From RGIG5579 sp045602025 (GTDB lineage: Bacteria; Bacillota; Clostridia; Oscillospirales; SIG627), in NCBI GenBank assembly GCA_045602025.1, contig JAZSAT010000009.1:1-28541 (forward strand): a DNA stretch of 28,541 nucleotides, given 5' to 3'. Below, piece by piece: positions 14,836 to 21,675 of the stretch. The position numbers and the translations under genes were made by a program. A model generated the notes under the pieces. The model did not search any database and was not told the origin of the DNA. It worked only from the letters and a program-made list of their open reading frames with translations. Positions within the stretch are counted from its first letter, which is position 1; each line of letters starts with the position of its first letter.

Positions 14836-14864
14836 GAATATTTTCTCCTTTCGTGGCAACAATA
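14836..14864 (+). promoter_or_regulatory. Candidate sigma-F (forespore) promoter of the spoIIQ-like gene
   Basis: GAATA (14836-14840), a 14-nt spacer, GGCAACAATA (14855-14864). The B. subtilis sigma-F -10 pattern GGhnAnAhTR is matched at all positions; the -35 pattern GyATA has one mismatch. B. subtilis spoIIQ is sigma-F dependent. No TTGACA/TATAAT pair is visible here. Confidence 0.5.
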
Positions 14865-14899
14865 AAGTCACCGAAACCAAAAAACGAAAGGAAATAAAA

Positions 14900-15616
14900 A
14901 TGGGAAATCATTTGAAAAAGAAAAATACCGTTGGCGGGGGCTTATACATAGCCCTGGCTATTTGTGTACTGTCTGTCATCTGTATCGGCGTTTACAGTGC
15001 TGTCATCAATATTTTTGATACCGGCAGTGTGAAAACACCGACAAAGCAAGAAGAAACGAAAAAACCGAACACCGTGATCGAAACGCCTGTTACTACAAAA
15101 CCGAAAGCAACAGTCCCCCCTGTCACCACGACACCGAAGGCAACGGAAGGGAATGCTACTCCTGAAGAGCAAAAGGAGCAAAGTGTAACGGTTACCCCAA
15201 CACCGCCCACTTATACTATGCCGGTGGCGGGCAATGTAACAAAAGCCTTTTCTCACGATGTACTCGTATATTCCGAAACCATGAATGATTATCGCGTTCA
15301 TAACGGTTGCGACCTCGCTTCCGCTGTTGGCACCCCCGTGAAGGCCTTTACAGACGGCGTTGTAGAATCTGTTTATGAGGATCCTCTCCTTGGATACACC
15401 GTTGTGATCGATCACGGAAACGACACAAAAAGCTATTATCGAAACCTTTCCGAAACACTGCCTGACGGTATCGAAGCCGGTGCAGAAGTAAAGGAAGGAC
15501 AGGTCATCGGCGGCGTTGGAGAAAGTAATTTGATCGAATGCGCAGAAGAGCCTCATCTTCACTTTGAGGTTGCGGTAAACGGACAGTTTGTGGATCCCAT
15601 GAGTTATTTTAACTAA
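14900..15616 (+). CDS. spoIIQ: M23/LytM-domain membrane protein, SpoIIQ-like
   Basis: A 238-residue bitopic protein with one transmembrane helix (about 15-37), a Thr/Pro/Lys-rich linker (about 45-105) and a C-terminal LytM peptidase domain. The zinc ligands and catalytic residues are intact: His134 and Asp138 in HNGCD, His219 and His221 in HLH. In sporulating Firmicutes, SpoIIQ in the forespore membrane pairs with SpoIIIAH across the intermembrane space during engulfment. The SpoIIQ call rests on topology, the neighbouring sporulation genes and a sigma-F-like promoter; another M23 cell-wall hydrolase remains possible. The start is set by AAAGGAA 6 nt upstream; the frame open to 14816 runs into the divIC terminator. 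Confidence 0.8.
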   Translation: MGNHLKKKNTVGGGLYIALAICVLSVICIGVYSAVINIFDTGSVKTPTKQEETKKPNTVIETPVTTKPKATVPPVTTTPKATEGNATPEEQKEQSVTVTPTPPTYTMPVAGNVTKAFSHDVLVYSETMNDYRVHNGCDLASAVGTPVKAFTDGVVESVYEDPLLGYTVVIDHGNDTKSYYRNLSETLPDGIEAGAEVKEGQVIGGVGESNLIECAEEPHLHFEVAVNGQFVDPMSYFN

Positions 15617-15647
15617 AAAACACGGCAGGAAAACCTGCCGTGTTTTT
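15615..15647 (+). terminator. Intrinsic terminator after the spoIIQ-like gene
   Basis: CACGGCAGG and CCTGCCGTG pair perfectly around AAAA, flanked by A-runs and a TTTTT tail. It begins inside the stop codon. Confidence 0.92.
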
Positions 15648-15676
15648 GCACATTTTTTTTGGAAAAGCATAAGATA
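15648..15676 (+). promoter_or_regulatory. Candidate mother-cell (sigma-E or sigma-K) promoter
   Basis: CATAAGATA (15668-15676) fits the sigma-K -10 pattern CATAnnnTA exactly, with CACA (15649-15652) 15 nt upstream as an mACm-type -35. It also fits sigma-E with GCACATT (15648-15654; one mismatch to GCATATT), a 13-nt spacer and CATAAGAT. No vegetative promoter is apparent. Confidence 0.45.
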
Positions 15677-15708
15677 TGAATGAGTCAAAAAAATGAAGGA
15701 GGCTTCTT

Positions 15709-16533
15709 ATGCTTGATCAATCAAAAGGAGCAAGAAGTGTATGCGGAAATGTAAACGGCGCTTGCTGTATCGATACATACCGCATTTATGATTCCTGCCG
15801 CAATCAGGAATGTCTGGAGGATCTGCGGGTATTTGTTACCGATGAAGGACAGCGTATTCTGGACATTGCTTCTGCCATTCGTATAAAATCCGTAAAGGTT
15901 TTATGGGCAAAGATCGATACCGATGAAATGCCCTTTAATAAAGGATATTTTCAAATCAGCATTCGTTATTTTTTCCATTGTGTAATGGATTGCTGCACCG
16001 GACTTGGAACCGGACAGGATGTTGCCGGGCTCTGCGTTTTTGATAAAAGCGTAATGCTTTACGGCGGCGAAGGTAATGTTTCCATCTTCAAGTCGGATGT
16101 TTTATCAAATACCTTCTGTCCAACCTCTCCCCCTCTTGTCCACCAAAGCACAAATCTTCCCCGCGCAGTGGTAGAGGCGGCTAATCCTGTGGCCTTGCGA
16201 CTGAATGTGATGGACACCTCTTGCGCAGATAATTTCGGTCTTTGTGTGATCAAAGCCGACCAGATTCCCGAGAATATCTGTCAGTGCTTTGACGGCAGAT
16301 TTACCCCCGCACCGCAAGGAAATAAAACCTGCTTTATTTCTCTCGGTCTTTTTTCTCTTGTACGGATGGAACGCCCTGCACAGCTGGTCATTCCCGCTTG
16401 TGACAGCTGTATCCCCGGAGAAGAAAGCACTTGCGAGCTTCCCTACTCAGACCCTTGCGCCCTGTTCCGTTCCATGGAATTTCCGGTAAAGGAATTTTAT
16501 CCGGAAATGAAAGAAGGCTGCGGGGAATCATAA
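15709..16533 (+). CDS. Cysteine-rich conserved clostridial protein, probably spore-associated
   Basis: A 274-residue soluble protein with 20 cysteines (about 7%), several as CC or C-x2-C pairs. It has no signal peptide, membrane helix or catalytic motif. The segment IDTYRIYDSCRNQECLEDL and the downstream block PFNKGYFQISIRYFF resemble, from memory, a family usually labelled hypothetical in spore-forming Clostridia. The start has AAGGAGG 7 nt upstream. Context is suggestive: a mother-cell-type promoter in front, a SpoIIQ-like gene before it, and sipL and sigK beyond. A disulfide-cross-linked coat or spore-surface role is an inference, not shown by any known domain. It is flanked by terminators on both sides and so stands alone. 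Confidence 0.75.
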   Translation: MLDQSKGARSVCGNVNGACCIDTYRIYDSCRNQECLEDLRVFVTDEGQRILDIASAIRIKSVKVLWAKIDTDEMPFNKGYFQISIRYFFHCVMDCCTGLGTGQDVAGLCVFDKSVMLYGGEGNVSIFKSDVLSNTFCPTSPPLVHQSTNLPRAVVEAANPVALRLNVMDTSCADNFGLCVIKADQIPENICQCFDGRFTPAPQGNKTCFISLGLFSLVRMERPAQLVIPACDSCIPGEESTCELPYSDPCALFRSMEFPVKEFYPEMKEGCGES

Positions 16534-16564
16534 AAGACAGAAGGAAAAACCCTTCTGTCTTTTT
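16532..16564 (+). terminator. Intrinsic terminator after the Cys-rich gene
   Basis: AAAAGACAGAAGG (16532-16544) pairs with CCTTCTGTCTTTT (16551-16563), followed by T. Confidence 0.9.
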
Positions 16565-16581
16565 ATCGATCTAAAATTCTC

Positions 16582-16610
16582 TTGACAAACAAAGAAAACA
16601 TCGTTATACT
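16582..16610 (+). promoter_or_regulatory. Sigma-A promoter of the small lipoprotein gene
   Basis: TTGACA (16582-16587), a 17-nt spacer, TATACT (16605-16610). The near-consensus vegetative form contrasts with the sporulation-type promoters on either side. Confidence 0.8.
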
Positions 16611-16651
16611 ATAAATAGATTATTTTGAATATTGATAAGAGGTTAAATCTT

Positions 16652-16852
16652 ATGAAAAGAATTCTTCCCATTTTGCTTGTTATTGCTTTGGTGCTTTGCC
16701 TTGTGGTCTCTTGCGGGCCCAAGAAGGAAGAGGCTCCCAAAACCGAACAAAAAACCACAACCACTGTCGCAAAGAAAACAACCACATCCAAAAAGGTACA
16801 AATGGGCATTGATTCCAAGGATGAAGGCTGGGCCTTCTGGAAACAGTTTTAA
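16652..16852 (+). CDS. Very small predicted lipoprotein
   Basis: A 66-residue protein. Residues 1-20 are a type II signal peptide with a lipobox-like LVVSC ending at Cys21, so the mature peptide would be only about 46 residues. That part is Lys/Thr/Glu-rich (KTTTTVAKKTTTSKK) and ends in DEGWAFWKQF. There is no known domain. The ATG at 16652 is chosen because AAGAGG lies 9 nt upstream and the signal peptide starts here; an in-frame TTG at 16625 only adds a polar leader. It would be lipidated by Lgt and cut by Lsp (not in this window), and could be a substrate of the Lnt encoded here. It has its own promoter and terminator. Confidence 0.78.
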   Translation: MKRILPILLVIALVLCLVVSCGPKKEEAPKTEQKTTTTVAKKTTTSKKVQMGIDSKDEGWAFWKQF

Positions 16853-16856
16853 AGAT

Positions 16857-16887
16857 AAAAGAGCTGACTTGTAAGTCAGCTCTTTTT
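16857..16887. terminator. Bidirectional terminator between lipoprotein gene and sipL
   Basis: AAAAGAGCTGACTT (16857-16870) pairs with AAGTCAGCTCTTTT (16873-16886) around a 2-nt gap, with T-runs on both strands. It closes the convergent lipoprotein and sipL genes. Confidence 0.9.
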
Positions 16888-16897
16888 ATTATGCTTT

Positions 16898-18463
16898 TTA
16901 CCGAATAATTCTCAAGAATGAAGGCATTCTTTCCTCGTTCAATCCGTTTTCTTCTCTTATTTTGTCAGGAGATATATGATATTTTTTTGCAAGACTCCAA
17001 AGGGTTTCTCCTTCTTCAGGAAAAACATATAAAATGTTGTCAGACCTTTTTTCAAATGCATCCCCTTTTTCAACCGAGACCACGGGACTGATATGATGTC
17101 GGCAAAATACAGAAAGCATACCTGCAAGATCAAATCGAAGTCGAAGTGAGTCTTCATCCGGATCGATATCAAGGCTGCGGGATAGGCCATAAACCTCAAT
17201 ACGGCATTCCTTCCCTGTCGGCAGTTCAATTCCGTCTGCGGATAGCTGACAGCGAAAATCCAAACTGTCTTCAAAATTTTCCATCTCACCCGTTTCAAAA
17301 ATTCCCAGATAACGGTAAAAAATCTTTCCTTCCAAAACAAATTTATTTTCTTCCAGGTAACAATCCTTAAAATCGACCGATGTTTTGATTCCTTCGGCAC
17401 GGAAGATCTTCTTTCCGCTTTTATAAGGAACGGATTCTTTTAAGGTAACCGCAAAATCCTTCATTCCAAGGATCTCTTCCACACTTTCCTTTTCTCTTTT
17501 CAACACCAATTCCGAATCCGTAGAAAAAGCATCATCGATCAAGGTGCATGATTGATTTTCAAAAGAAGTAACTTCGCATGTAAAAGAAACCTCAAAAAGG
17601 ATGTTTTTATGTTCGCCATCTTCGTTGATATCCGTAGATGCCTTCAAAAAATTCGGGATCATTTGCACCTTGCAAAAATTTTCGGAAGTAATACTTGGAA
17701 TACCGATCCTTTTTTCAAACTCAATGGGCTGATAGAAGCTGATATAAGTATCCTCCCCTTCCGCTGTATAACCGCAATGCAAATCACAAAAGCCCGTAAA
17801 GGTTACACCGCCGTCCTCTGCTTTGATATTTTGGGCAAAAAGATCAATGTCCATTTCGCACACCTCCTGAATGGGAAGGTAAGCTTTGGGCAAGGAGATG
17901 GTTTCGGAAAAATTCATTTCCTCGGTATGGCATATGCAAAGCCTGGCCATTTTCACTTCACTGCATTTTGTCACAATCTCTTGCTGTTCGGTCTTATTAA
18001 GAAAACAGACACTGCGATTCCACTTTGCATCAAGGAAGAGAGAAACATCACACCTTGCGCTGATCTTGCGCGGCCCCTGAAGCTTCACACTTTCCCCTTC
18101 CACAGTCAATTCCACAAAAGATGCAATTTCGGAAGGATCAACATCTTCACTTGGGCGCGGAATCTTAAAGCTGTATGAAAAATTCTCTCTGGATAAAAAT
18201 GAAGAAACGGCTTCTTTTTCACCGCTTGTTCTGTATAAAAAGTTGAAGCTGACAACACCTTCGATCTCGCAGATGATCTCTTGTCCCTTCATATAAATAT
18301 TCTTGCTGTTGACTCTTGCGCAAGGGTCAAGACGAATGATCCTTTGTGCTTCTTCCTTATAATCAGGCAATACGACCTCGCTTTCCACGCGACATCTTCC
18401 CTCGCCCGAATAGAGGTCACTAAGTTTTTGCTTGTATTCTTTTTCAAACATTTCTTCTACCAT
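16898..18463 (-). CDS. sipL: Spore coat morphogenetic protein SipL (DUF3794 repeats plus LysM)
   Basis: A 521-residue protein with repeated DUF3794/SPOCS-type beta-rich domains through most of its length and a C-terminal LysM domain at about residues 474-521 (FPEEGETLWSLAKKYHIS). This architecture is SipL, first described in Clostridioides difficile, where the LysM region binds the SpoIVA ATPase to anchor the coat on the forespore surface. Bacillus uses the unrelated SpoVM and SpoVID for this step. The start at 18463 has GGAG 6 nt upstream; the GTG at 18493 lacks one. It lies 84 nt after sigK in the same direction, with its own sigma-E-type promoter in the gap, as expected for a mother-cell gene. 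Confidence 0.9.
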   Translation of the reverse strand: MVEEMFEKEYKQKLSDLYSGEGRCRVESEVVLPDYKEEAQRIIRLDPCARVNSKNIYMKGQEIICEIEGVVSFNFLYRTSGEKEAVSSFLSRENFSYSFKIPRPSEDVDPSEIASFVELTVEGESVKLQGPRKISARCDVSLFLDAKWNRSVCFLNKTEQQEIVTKCSEVKMARLCICHTEEMNFSETISLPKAYLPIQEVCEMDIDLFAQNIKAEDGGVTFTGFCDLHCGYTAEGEDTYISFYQPIEFEKRIGIPSITSENFCKVQMIPNFLKASTDINEDGEHKNILFEVSFTCEVTSFENQSCTLIDDAFSTDSELVLKREKESVEEILGMKDFAVTLKESVPYKSGKKIFRAEGIKTSVDFKDCYLEENKFVLEGKIFYRYLGIFETGEMENFEDSLDFRCQLSADGIELPTGKECRIEVYGLSRSLDIDPDEDSLRLRFDLAGMLSVFCRHHISPVVSVEKGDAFEKRSDNILYVFPEEGETLWSLAKKYHISPDKIREENGLNEERMPSFLRIIR

Positions 18464-18514
18464 CCTTTTCTCCGTTCTCGGTGGAAACACCACCGCAAAT
18501 TAATAAGCACTAAC

Positions 18515-18544
18515 AATGTATGCAATAAAAGAAAACGGTATTCC
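18515..18544 (-). promoter_or_regulatory. Candidate sigma-E promoter of sipL
   Basis: Minus strand: GAATACC (18543-18537), a 14-nt spacer and CATACATT (18522-18515). The -10 matches the B. subtilis consensus CATACAnT at every defined position and the -35 keeps the ATA core. It begins 4 nt past the sigK stop. Confidence 0.65.
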
Positions 18545-18547
18545 AAA

Positions 18548-19249
18548 TCAAATATAGTTTCTCTTCCTTTCCATAAAAGCACGGATCTTTTCCAAGGCAC
18601 CCTTTTCGATCCTTGATACATATGACCTTGAGATGCCCATTTTCTGAGCAACCTCACGCTGTGTTTTCTGTTTCTTTCCGTCAAGACCGTAGCGTAGGAT
18701 CACAATCTCCTTTTCTCTTTTTTCCAAAAGATTGTTTACTGCATAAAGGGCAAGTCCCGTCTGTCCTTTCAGAACGATTTCGTCTACGATCCGATCCTCC
18801 ACACGCATCACATCCATGATCGTCAAAGGATTTCCGTCTTTATCCACCTCAATGGCATCGGAAAGACTCGTTTCCACAGTGAACTTTTTTTGTGAGCGGA
18901 AATACATTAATATCTCATTTTGTACACATTTTCCTGCGTATGTAGCAAAACGGTTTCCAAAGGAAGGCTGAAAAGAGTCAATTGCTTTGATCAGCCCGAT
19001 CGTCCCTACAGAAATCAGATCCTCCTGCTCTCCTTTATCCGTGTCGTAACGCTTGATCATATGCGCGACCAAGCGAAGGTTGTGCTCGATCAGTTTTTCC
19101 CGTGCCCCTTCGTCGCCTTCCTTCATTTTGAAAAAAAGCTTCTCCTCCTCTTCCTTTCCCAAGGCGGGTGGAAAAGAAGAGCCGGACAAAACCCGAAGGC
19201 AAAGAAAAACAAAGTGAGAAAGACCAAGGCCGCAAAATTCCAAAAACAT
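18548..19249 (-). CDS. sigK: RNA polymerase sporulation sigma factor sigma-K (pro form)
   Basis: A 233-residue sigma-70-type factor. Region 2 is visible (AREKLIEHNLRLVAHMIK, DLISVGTIGLIKAIDSF), with LATY-like FATYAGKCVQNEILM, and region 4 holds the helix-turn-helix KTQREVAQKMGISRSYVS. The first ~30 residues are hydrophobic (CGLGLSHFVFLCLRV, then SSFPPAL), matching the pro-sequence that tethers B. subtilis pro-sigma-K to membrane until SpoIVFB cuts it. Sigma-K drives late mother-cell (coat and lysis) genes. The gene is uninterrupted, so there is no skin-like element here. AAAGGAG precedes the ATG. It lies directly upstream of sipL. Confidence 0.93.
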   Translation of the reverse strand: MFLEFCGLGLSHFVFLCLRVLSGSSFPPALGKEEEEKLFFKMKEGDEGAREKLIEHNLRLVAHMIKRYDTDKGEQEDLISVGTIGLIKAIDSFQPSFGNRFATYAGKCVQNEILMYFRSQKKFTVETSLSDAIEVDKDGNPLTIMDVMRVEDRIVDEIVLKGQTGLALYAVNNLLEKREKEIVILRYGLDGKKQKTQREVAQKMGISRSYVSRIEKGALEKIRAFMERKRNYI

Positions 19250-19278
19250 CCGTTTTCTCCTTTCGTCGTGATAATCTA

Positions 19279-19286
19279 AATATATG
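19279..19286 (-). promoter_or_regulatory. Possible sigma-E -10 box for sigK
   Basis: CATATATT on the minus strand, one mismatch from CATACAnT, about 30 nt before the sigK start codon. No convincing -35 is found at the right distance, so this is tentative. Confidence 0.25.
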
Positions 19287-19343
19287 ATTCAAAGAAAAAA
19301 AGAATCCTTTTTATAGGAAATCGGGAAAAAGATCTCTCTTCTC

Positions 19344-19372
19344 TTGATTTTAAACCTCAAATATTGTAGAAT
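19344..19372 (+). promoter_or_regulatory. Sigma-A-like promoter of ppx/gppA
   Basis: TTGATT (19344-19349), a 17-nt spacer, TAGAAT (19367-19372), about 32 nt before the start codon. Confidence 0.6.
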
Positions 19373-19404
19373 GTAGATATTATTTGAAGAAGGAATCACA
19401 ATCC

Positions 19405-20286
19405 ATGCTATACCCTGTTATCGACATTGGTTCCAACACAGTAAAAATCGCTGTATTGGATGAAGAAACGCTGTTTCATGAAGCACCTGTTTTTTTCAAA
19501 GCAGTGCCTTTAAAGATAAAATCGAAAATCGTAGAAAATTCTCTTCCCGAAACAGCAACAAATGAGCTTGCCGATCTGATCAAAGAGTTTTCCGATATTG
19601 CCGGCAGATTGACCGCAGCTTCCCCCATTGCCTTTGCAACGGCCTCTCTGAGAGGTCTTGAAAACCTTGATTTTGTACTAAAAAGAGTAAAGGAAAAAAG
19701 CGGCATTGACATCCGAGTGATCTCCGGGAAAACAGAGGCCTACTATTCCTTTTTGGGCGCAAAGGGCTCCGCGTCGGCAAAAGGCGGCATTTCCGTAGAC
19801 TTGGGCGGCGGATCGACCGAAATCCTTTCTTTTCGCAAAACGAAGGTGCTTTCGTCCACCTCTCTTCCCTTTGGATGCCTGACCCTTTATGAAATGTTTT
19901 TTGAAAACGGAAAAAACGATATGGAAGGCTGCAGAGCCTTTATTAAAAGGCACTTAAGGAAAGCCGCGCCTTTATGCTTCGGTCAATCGCTTCTTCTTTC
20001 AGGCGGAAGTGCAAAAGCGGTCCTCAGATACAAAAATGTATTGGAAGGCAAGAAGAATTTTACCCTTCAAAAAAATCATTTCGAAAAAGTAGAAGACCAT
20101 TTCTTCGGAGAAAACGAAAAGGAAAAAAAGAAGCTCGAAGAGATCCTCAAAGACCGATTCCGTCTGATTCCGCCTGCAATCGCTGTTTTTTCCGAAATAG
20201 CAAATTACTATAGAAAAGACCAGGTCCTTGTCTGTAAAAGCGGTGTAAGAGAAGGCTGTCTTTGGCACCATTTAAATAAAAAATAA
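19405..20286 (+). CDS. Ppx/GppA family phosphatase
   Basis: A 293-residue single-module member of the Ppx/GppA family (actin-like ATPase fold), which hydrolyses polyphosphate or the pppGpp gamma-phosphate. Phosphate-binding motifs are visible: VIDIGSNTVKIAVLD at the N-terminus and ISVDLGGGSTEIL near residue 130, then S-T-S-L-P-F-G-C-L-T-L. The C-terminal HD domain of the long enzymes is absent, as in short Ppx1/GppA-like forms, so which substrate is used cannot be told. The ATG at 19405 is chosen, with AAGGAA about 10 nt upstream; the in-frame TTG at 19384 precedes that site. Confidence 0.9.
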   Translation: MLYPVIDIGSNTVKIAVLDEETLFHEAPVFFKAVPLKIKSKIVENSLPETATNELADLIKEFSDIAGRLTAASPIAFATASLRGLENLDFVLKRVKEKSGIDIRVISGKTEAYYSFLGAKGSASAKGGISVDLGGGSTEILSFRKTKVLSSTSLPFGCLTLYEMFFENGKNDMEGCRAFIKRHLRKAAPLCFGQSLLLSGGSAKAVLRYKNVLEGKKNFTLQKNHFEKVEDHFFGENEKEKKKLEEILKDRFRLIPPAIAVFSEIANYYRKDQVLVCKSGVREGCLWHHLNKK

Positions 20287-20303
20287 TTTTTTTCAAAAAA
20301 CAC

Positions 20304-20332
20304 TTGCATTCCGTTTTTGTTTGTGTTATAAT
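20304..20332 (+). promoter_or_regulatory. Sigma-A promoter of rplS
   Basis: TTGCAT (20304-20309), a 17-nt spacer and perfect TATAAT (20327-20332). It gives a leader of about 110 nt before the L19 start codon. Confidence 0.8.
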
Positions 20333-20339
20333 CCATTCG

Positions 20340-20434
20340 TTATGGTATGAATGTATTTGCATTTGCAACCAAGCGGTCCTCTACCGGCTTCAGTATGAAC
20401 GCTTGCATTTATACTTAAATAATTTATTTTATTT
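20340..20434 (+). promoter_or_regulatory. Structured 5' leader of rplS, possible L19 leader
   Basis: The leader is long for this window and holds a clear hairpin: AAGCGGT (20371-20377) pairs with ACC-G-GCTT (20383-20390, one bulged G) around CCTCT, and TGCAA (20364-20368) can pair with TTGCA (20403-20407) to enclose it. Firmicutes are known to carry an autoregulatory L19 leader RNA. I could not recall its consensus well enough to match it, so the identity is inferred from position and structure. Confidence 0.35.
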
Positions 20435-20448
20435 AAGGAGGGCCCATC

Positions 20449-20790
20449 ATGGATATGATCAAGGCTTTTACAAACGAGCAGCTTAAGAAAGAAGTTCCCC
20501 AGTTCAACGTAGGTGACACCGTACGCGTTCACAACAAGATCGTTGAAGGAACCAGAGAAAGAATCCAGCTTTTCGAAGGAACCGTTATTGCAAAGAAAAA
20601 CGGCGGTATCTCCGAAACCTTTACCGTAAGAAGAATCTCCTACGGTGTTGGTGTTGAAAAGACTTTCCCCCTTCACTCTCCCAGAGTTGAAAAGGTTGAA
20701 GTTGTACGCACCGGTAAGGTTCGCAGAGCAAAACTCTATTATCTGCGCGACAGAGTTGGTAAGGCAGCTAAGGTTAAGGAACTCATCTAA
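20449..20790 (+). CDS. rplS: Large ribosomal subunit protein bL19
   Basis: A 113-residue ribosomal protein located at the 30S-50S interface. Family landmarks are PQFNVGDTVRVHNKIVEG, IQLFEGTVIAKKNGG, TFTVRRISYGVGVEKTFP and the ending KLYYLRDRVGKAAKVKE. Length is normal. AAGGAGGG lies 6 nt before the ATG, the strongest site in the window. It has its own promoter and is followed by a terminator, with lepB, rbgA and rnhB downstream as in many Firmicutes. Confidence 0.98.
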   Translation: MDMIKAFTNEQLKKEVPQFNVGDTVRVHNKIVEGTRERIQLFEGTVIAKKNGGISETFTVRRISYGVGVEKTFPLHSPRVEKVEVVRTGKVRRAKLYYLRDRVGKAAKVKELI

Positions 20791-20853
20791 TTACAGTACC
20801 GAATTGCAAAAGTCGCTTTTGACAACCACATTCGGAATTTAATCAGTTGCTTA

Positions 20854-20888
20854 AAGGGGGACTTTACAAAAGTCCCCCTTCTTTTTTT
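20854..20888 (+). terminator. Intrinsic terminator after rplS
   Basis: AAGGGGGACTTT (20854-20865) pairs with AAAGTCCCCCTT (20869-20880) around a 3-nt loop, followed by C and seven T. It lies just before the lepB start, so lepB expression needs read-through or its own promoter. Confidence 0.9.
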
Positions 20889-20902
20889 GAAAGGATACCT
20901 TT

Positions 20903-21646
20903 ATGAAAAGTGATTCCATTTTCGATGAAAATAAAGAAGAAGCGGTAAACGAGCAGGATACTCTTGAAAATCGCGATGAAAAAGAGATCATAGTCGAAAC
21001 GGAGGACATCCCTCTTGACCCCGCCCCTTTCCCTGAAGATCTTTATAATGAAACGGTAAATGAGGAAGAAGCGGAAGAGGAAAACAAGCCATCTTCTGCC
21101 GCCAATTTTTTTGATTGGATCAAATCGTTTCTTTTTTCCCTGACTGTTGTGATATTTGTTTTCACCCTCCTTTTCCGTGGCGTGACCGTAAATGGAAACT
21201 CGATGCTTCCTACCCTCCACTCCGGTGAATACCTCATTATTTCCAATTTATTTTACGAACCCAAGCAAGGGGACATTGTCGTTGTACAGTCTCCTCATTA
21301 TAAAAACGGAACAGAGCCCCTGATCAAACGCATTATCGCAACCGAAGGGCAGACGGTTCGAATCAACTTTATGACCTGGGAGGTCTGGGTTGATGATGTC
21401 CTTTTGGAAGAGGACTATATTCTCAAGGATGAATTTAGCATGATGAACTGCGAGAATATGTATCCCGATAAAAAAGGAATTGCAGAAACCGTTGTTGAAG
21501 ATGACTGTATTTTCGTTATGGGGGATCACAGAAACGACTCCCTTGACAGCCGCAGCGACGATGTGGGACAGATCGATGAGCACTATATCATGGGAAGAGT
21601 TTTACTGCGCATTACTCCTCTCGACCGTTTCGGAAAAGTGAAATAA
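20903..21646 (+). CDS. lepB: Signal peptidase I
   Basis: A 247-residue type I signal peptidase, which cleaves signal peptides of exported proteins at the outer membrane face. One transmembrane helix lies at about 74-91. The catalytic Ser100 is in NGNSMLPTL and the general-base Lys142 in LIKRIIATEG; the box MGDHRNDSLDSR follows. The N-terminal ~65 residues before the helix are cytoplasmic and strikingly acidic (runs of E and D), longer than in many homologues. AAAGGA precedes the ATG. It could process the secreted LRR proteins at the window edges. It is followed by rbgA after 29 nt. Confidence 0.95.
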   Translation: MKSDSIFDENKEEAVNEQDTLENRDEKEIIVETEDIPLDPAPFPEDLYNETVNEEEAEEENKPSSAANFFDWIKSFLFSLTVVIFVFTLLFRGVTVNGNSMLPTLHSGEYLIISNLFYEPKQGDIVVVQSPHYKNGTEPLIKRIIATEGQTVRINFMTWEVWVDDVLLEEDYILKDEFSMMNCENMYPDKKGIAETVVEDDCIFVMGDHRNDSLDSRSDDVGQIDEHYIMGRVLLRITPLDRFGKVK

Positions 21647-21675
21647 ATCAATTCAAATCCAGTAAAGAGATAATT

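Noticed and set aside
14816..14899. Longer N-terminus for the SpoIIQ-like protein
   Set aside because: The extension overlaps the divIC terminator and the candidate promoter. The ATG at 14900 has AAAGGAA 6 nt upstream and gives a normal membrane-anchor topology.
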